Position numbers and translations under genes: made by a program | DNA from: Methanobacteriota archaeon | GTDB taxonomy: Archaea; Thermoplasmatota; E2; DHVEG-1 | Length of the DNA: 18,200 nt | Assembly (NCBI GenBank): GCA_026394435.1 | Contig: JAPKYG010000085.1 | Location: 1 to 18,200 of the forward strand | Direction of reading: 5' to 3' | Notes under the pieces: model-generated | What the model saw: only the letters and a program-made list of their open reading frames with translations | Told to the model about the DNA's origin: nothing | The model's database searches: none | Shown: piece by piece, positions 15,914-18,200 of the stretch | Layout: every line of letters begins with the position of its first letter | How positions within the stretch are numbered: position 1 is the first letter of the stretch

Positions 15914-15930
15914 AATACTTTGCTAGTATT
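15914..15930. promoter_or_regulatory. Dyad operator candidate before the second glutamate dehydrogenase
   Basis: AATACT-TTGCT-AGTATT is a perfect 6-base inverted repeat with a 5-base spacer. It lies 48-64 bases upstream of the ATG. It overlaps the start site predicted from the upstream TATA-like box (15945-15953), or overlaps the alternative box TATTAAAA. A dimeric repressor bound here would block transcription. The regulator is unknown. Confidence 0.4.
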
Positions 15931-15944
15931 TCTTCTGGATACAA

Positions 15945-15953
15945 CCTTAAAAA
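15945..15953 (-). promoter_or_regulatory. TATA-like box of the second glutamate dehydrogenase
   Basis: On the minus strand TTTTTAAGG predicts initiation near 15923 and a leader of about 55 bases. A second candidate (TATTAAAA, about 15910-15917) would give a leader of about 20 bases. I cannot decide between them. Confidence 0.35.
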
Positions 15954-15979
15954 TTTCTCCTTTGTTTCAGAATAAAATC

Positions 15980-15997
15980 ATTTTTTTCGCAAAAAAT
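15980..15997 (-). terminator. A/T hairpin downstream of threonine synthase
   Basis: ATTTTTT and AAAAAAT form 7-base arms around a 4-base TCGC loop, beginning five bases after the threonine synthase stop. The T-rich tract on the transcript could end transcription. Because the stem is pure A/T, its stability is low. Confidence 0.35.
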
Positions 15998-16001
15998 CAA
16001 A

Positions 16002-17114
16002 TTATTCTATTTTCATAAACATCTCACTTGCTTTGAGTCCATGTCCGGTTAACGGCAAGACGACTACTTCATCTTTTTTCATCGGATATTTTTTAAACCC
16101 TGCAATAGCGACCGCAGATGTTGGCTCGATATAATATCCTTTACGAAGTGTGGAATGTAACGCGTCTATGATTTCGTATTCTCCTGTGGTGATCATAGCA
16201 CCGTGTGTCTCTTGTATTGCGTTTAGGATTTCTGCTGCTCGAACAGGATGTGCAATAGCGATGCCTTCAGCGATGGTTTCTTTCCAAATGAAAGGATTTT
16301 TAATTTGATGGTGCTTCTTCCAAGCCTGTGCCAGTGGTGAACAATTCTTGGCTTGTACTCCAATAATTTTTGGAAGTGTATCGATAATTTTTTCTCGTTG
16401 TAATTCTTTTAATCCGATGTATGTTCCAAGGAGAAGTGTTCCATTACCAACCGGTAAAATAATTGCATCAGGTACATTCCATCCAAGTTGTTCTACGATC
16501 TCAAAAACACATGTTTTTGTTCCCTGAAAAAAGAACGGGTTCCAATAGTGACTCGCATAATATATAGATTGTGCCGCAAGCCATACTGCCTTTGCGGTAT
16601 CCTCTCTGTTACCTGAAATCTTATGAAGGGCGGCACCGTACTGTTCGATTTGTAGTAATTTTCCTGGAGAAGTTTTTTCAGGAACATAGATATCACATTC
16701 AATGTTTGCTTTTGCGCAGTATGCTGCGATTGCAGCACCTGCATTCCCTGAAGAGTCTTCTACGACTTTTTTGATTCCCAACTCTTTTATCTTGCTTACT
16801 AACACCGATGCACCACGGTCTTTGTATGATCCACTTGGGAAGAGATGGTCTTGTTTCAACAATACTTTCTTTCCTGAAAACTGTTCTTCAACCAGTGGAG
16901 TGAATCCTTCATCAAACGAGATGATGTGCTCATCATGTTCAAGGGGGAGTGCTTCGCGGTATCGCCACATCGTTGGTTTTCTCTTTTGAATTCTATCAAG
17001 AGGAAATCGTGCATGAAAATCCAGTTTTAATAATCCACCGCATTTGCAGCTCCATACCGGTTCTGATGATGGATATACTTTATGACATGATTGACAGCGG
17101 AGTTTTATGTTCAT
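16002..17114 (-). CDS. thrC: Threonine synthase (PLP-dependent, zinc-ribbon N-terminus)
   Basis: A 370-residue fold-type II PLP enzyme that should convert O-phosphohomoserine to threonine. The N-terminus has a small zinc ribbon (C7, C10, C23, C25), common in archaeal threonine synthases. PLP Lys is K98 in SGSYKDRGAS; SSGNAG (121-126) and PVGNGTLLLG (221-230) form the cofactor cradle; LTGHGLKAS (355-363) is the typical C-terminal signature. I chose ATG 17114: it lies about 26 bases from the centre of the TATA box at 17138-17145, predicting a near-leaderless mRNA. An in-frame GTG at 17135 would start inside the promoter. An insertion sequence begins close upstream. Related PLP lyases such as cysteate synthase share these motifs, so the exact substrate is likely but not certain. 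Confidence 0.85.
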   Translation of the reverse strand: MNIKLRCQSCHKVYPSSEPVWSCKCGGLLKLDFHARFPLDRIQKRKPTMWRYREALPLEHDEHIISFDEGFTPLVEEQFSGKKVLLKQDHLFPSGSYKDRGASVLVSKIKELGIKKVVEDSSGNAGAAIAAYCAKANIECDIYVPEKTSPGKLLQIEQYGAALHKISGNREDTAKAVWLAAQSIYYASHYWNPFFFQGTKTCVFEIVEQLGWNVPDAIILPVGNGTLLLGTYIGLKELQREKIIDTLPKIIGVQAKNCSPLAQAWKKHHQIKNPFIWKETIAEGIAIAHPVRAAEILNAIQETHGAMITTGEYEIIDALHSTLRKGYYIEPTSAVAIAGFKKYPMKKDEVVVLPLTGHGLKASEMFMKIE

Positions 17115-17137
17115 TAATGTCTTGATTTTATCCACCC

Positions 17138-17145
17138 TATGTAAA
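17138..17145 (-). promoter_or_regulatory. TATA-like box of threonine synthase
   Basis: TTTACATA on the minus strand is centred about 27 bases before ATG 17114, predicting a near-leaderless start. The insertion sequence begins about 30 bases upstream of it. Confidence 0.45.
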
Positions 17146-17232
17146 TCTTTTGTTTAGTACTATAGTAAAGGACTTTAGTTATAGGCCAAATTGATATAAT
17201 AGAAATATATTCTCTTTTTTAGGGTGGGATGT

Positions 17233-17706
17233 ATGAAATCGAAAAAAACAGCTCAATTAAACGAGAGGGAATTGATCATCAAGCTATCTAATGATGGAAA
17301 GACATGCCGCGAGATAGCTTCACTTCTTGGAATAGGTAAATCAACGGCGTCATACTGGATTGTACGGTATAACAAAACAAATGATCTGAAGGATAAACCT
17401 AGAAGTGGACGACCTACCCTGCTTACTAAACAGAGGTTAACAGAGATCTCGGAGAAAATAAAATTAGGGCTTCGGGAGCAGAAAGATAAGGCAGGGATAT
17501 CCTCAAAAGAGGTGATAGAGATTTTAGAGGAGGTAACTGGTAGAAAGTATACGATCAGGCATGCTCGAAGACTGTTACACAAAATGGGTTTCTCACTGAT
17601 AACACCTCGAGTAAGTCACATCAAGAAGGACAAAGAGGCACAGAATAGATTTCGGGAGGAATTTAAAAAAAGCTTCAAAAAGACTATGTGGGACATACAA
17701 TCGTAA
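17233..17706 (+). CDS. IS630-family transposase, first frame (DNA-binding part)
   Basis: A 157-residue N-terminal half of an IS630-type transposase. It carries a helix-turn-helix region (TCREIASLLGIGKSTASYWI, about residues 25-44), then RSGRP (about 59-63), then a second winged-helix-like segment (SSKEVIEILEEVTG...IRHARRLLHKMGF). These parts bind the terminal repeats. I chose ATG 17233, with GGTGGG a few bases upstream; GTG 17224 is the alternative. The frame ends at 17706, after a stretch with two A-rich slip sites (A7 at 17665-17671, A5G at 17677-17682). A -1 shift there would join it to the catalytic frame. On its own it lacks the catalytic domain. Confidence 0.8.
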   Translation: MKSKKTAQLNERELIIKLSNDGKTCREIASLLGIGKSTASYWIVRYNKTNDLKDKPRSGRPTLLTKQRLTEISEKIKLGLREQKDKAGISSKEVIEILEEVTGRKYTIRHARRLLHKMGFSLITPRVSHIKKDKEAQNRFREEFKKSFKKTMWDIQS

Positions 17707-18197
17707 CCTTTGATGAAGCATCCTTTAGACTTGTACCGATTTACAAAAGAGTCTGGTTCATGAAAGGGGAACGACCACGAGGTGTTTTCTTTTGGAGTAC
17801 TAAAAAGATCAACATCCTTGGAGCATTGGTGAATGGTGAAAAACTCTACTACAAATGGCACATCTCCCTTAACACTCTTACTTTCAAATCCTTTCTTTCA
17901 GGTTTTATGAAACAGCTTCCTGCAGGCTATTACGTCTTTGTCCTTGATAACGCCTCCTATCACAAATCATCGACAATAAAGAAATATTTCAAGAGCTTGG
18001 GTGGTAACATCAAAGTGGAGTTTCTTCCACCATATTCCCCTGAGTTGAACCCAACTGAAAGCTGTTGGAGAACAATACGAGCTATAGTCACAAACTCCAC
18101 CTATTTTTCAACCATCGAGAATATGCAGATGAAGATTGATCAATTCTTGGGGGGACAAAAATTCAACTTCAATGTGTCCAACTATTTATGTCTTTAA
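17667..18197 (+). CDS. IS630-family transposase, second frame (DDE catalytic part)
   Basis: The catalytic half, in the -1 frame relative to the preceding one. The frame is open from 17667; the first usable start is GTG 17688, giving 169 residues. Counted from GTG, the DDE triad is complete: D9 in TFDEASF, the Asp of FVLDNASYH (about 77-85), and Glu in PPYSPELNPTE. No Shine-Dalgarno precedes the GTG, so production as a fusion by ribosomal -1 frameshift is more likely than independent translation. There is no internal stop, and all catalytic residues are kept, so the element could be active if frameshifting works. A simple frameshift mutation is the alternative explanation. Confidence 0.8.
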   Translation, partial: KKLQKDYVGHTIVTFDEASFRLVPIYKRVWFMKGERPRGVFFWSTKKINILGALVNGEKLYYKWHISLNTLTFKSFLSGFMKQLPAGYYVFVLDNASYHKSSTIKKYFKSLGGNIKVEFLPPYSPELNPTESCWRTIRAIVTNSTYFSTIENMQMKIDQFLGGQKFNFNVSNYLCL

Positions 18198-18200
18198 CTA

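Larger units (their letters stand above)
17176..18200 (+). mobile_element. IS630-family insertion sequence (right end at or past window edge)
   Basis: The element is defined by two overlapping plus-strand frames encoding an IS630-type DDE transposase. A weak pair of ends is seen: TAGTTATAGGCC at 17176 and, reverse-complemented from 18200, TAGTTAAAGACA. They share the first six bases and about 12 of 18. A TA at each outer end fits IS630 targeting of TA. The total of about 1,025 bases is within the family range, but the right end would overlap the transposase stop codon. The true boundary may therefore lie beyond the window. Confidence 0.6.

Noticed and set aside
1..18200. CRISPR array, tRNA or rRNA
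   Set aside because: No regularly spaced direct repeats, cloverleaf or rRNA signature was found on reading the non-coding parts.

Overview
The window looks like chromosomal DNA of an archaeon. Several genes have TATA-like boxes centred about 26 bases before the start codon or a short leader, some starts appear leaderless, and others carry a GGAG or GGTG Shine-Dalgarno. Gene content (membrane UbiA prenyltransferases, NfnAB, an archaeal-type glutamate dehydrogenase, TTG/GTG starts) fits a euryarchaeal or Thermoplasmatota-like heterotroph. The exact lineage cannot be fixed from this sequence alone. No rRNA, tRNA or CRISPR array was seen.

Layout. 1-1587: two divergent UbiA-family prenyltransferases, the first cut off by the window edge, sharing an AT-rich promoter element. 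1601-3801 (minus): an nfnA-nfnB operon for a ferredoxin/NAD(P)H electron-bifurcating transhydrogenase, with ATGA overlap. 3943-4797 (plus): a calcineurin-like metallophosphoesterase whose stop codon overlaps that of the next gene. 4794-12384 (minus): a probable operon of glutamate dehydrogenase followed by two very large proteins. Each of these has the ATP-grasp domain of PEP synthase / pyruvate phosphate dikinase but not its phosphohistidine or PEP-binding domains. One carries two receiver-like domains in front; the other carries a GAF-like domain in front and a nucleotidyltransferase domain behind. 12385-13406: AT-rich intergenic DNA, a doubtful small ORF, and an unrecognised 151-residue protein. 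13407-14428: a one-domain asparaginase and a convergent GNAT acetyltransferase. 14529-15866 (minus): a second, bacterial-type NADP glutamate dehydrogenase. 16002-17114 (minus): threonine synthase. 17176-18200: an IS630-family insertion sequence with two overlapping reading frames, running to the window edge.

Theme. Much of the window concerns nitrogen and reducing-equivalent balance: two glutamate dehydrogenases of different ancestry, NfnAB (which links NADH, NADPH and ferredoxin), asparaginase and threonine synthase. The most interesting element is the pair of paralogous ATP-grasp/sensor proteins downstream of glutamate dehydrogenase. They share an unrecognised C-terminal module with GPGRWGS and G-[ST]-HFF-[HQ]-D motifs and may form an undescribed signalling or phosphotransfer system.
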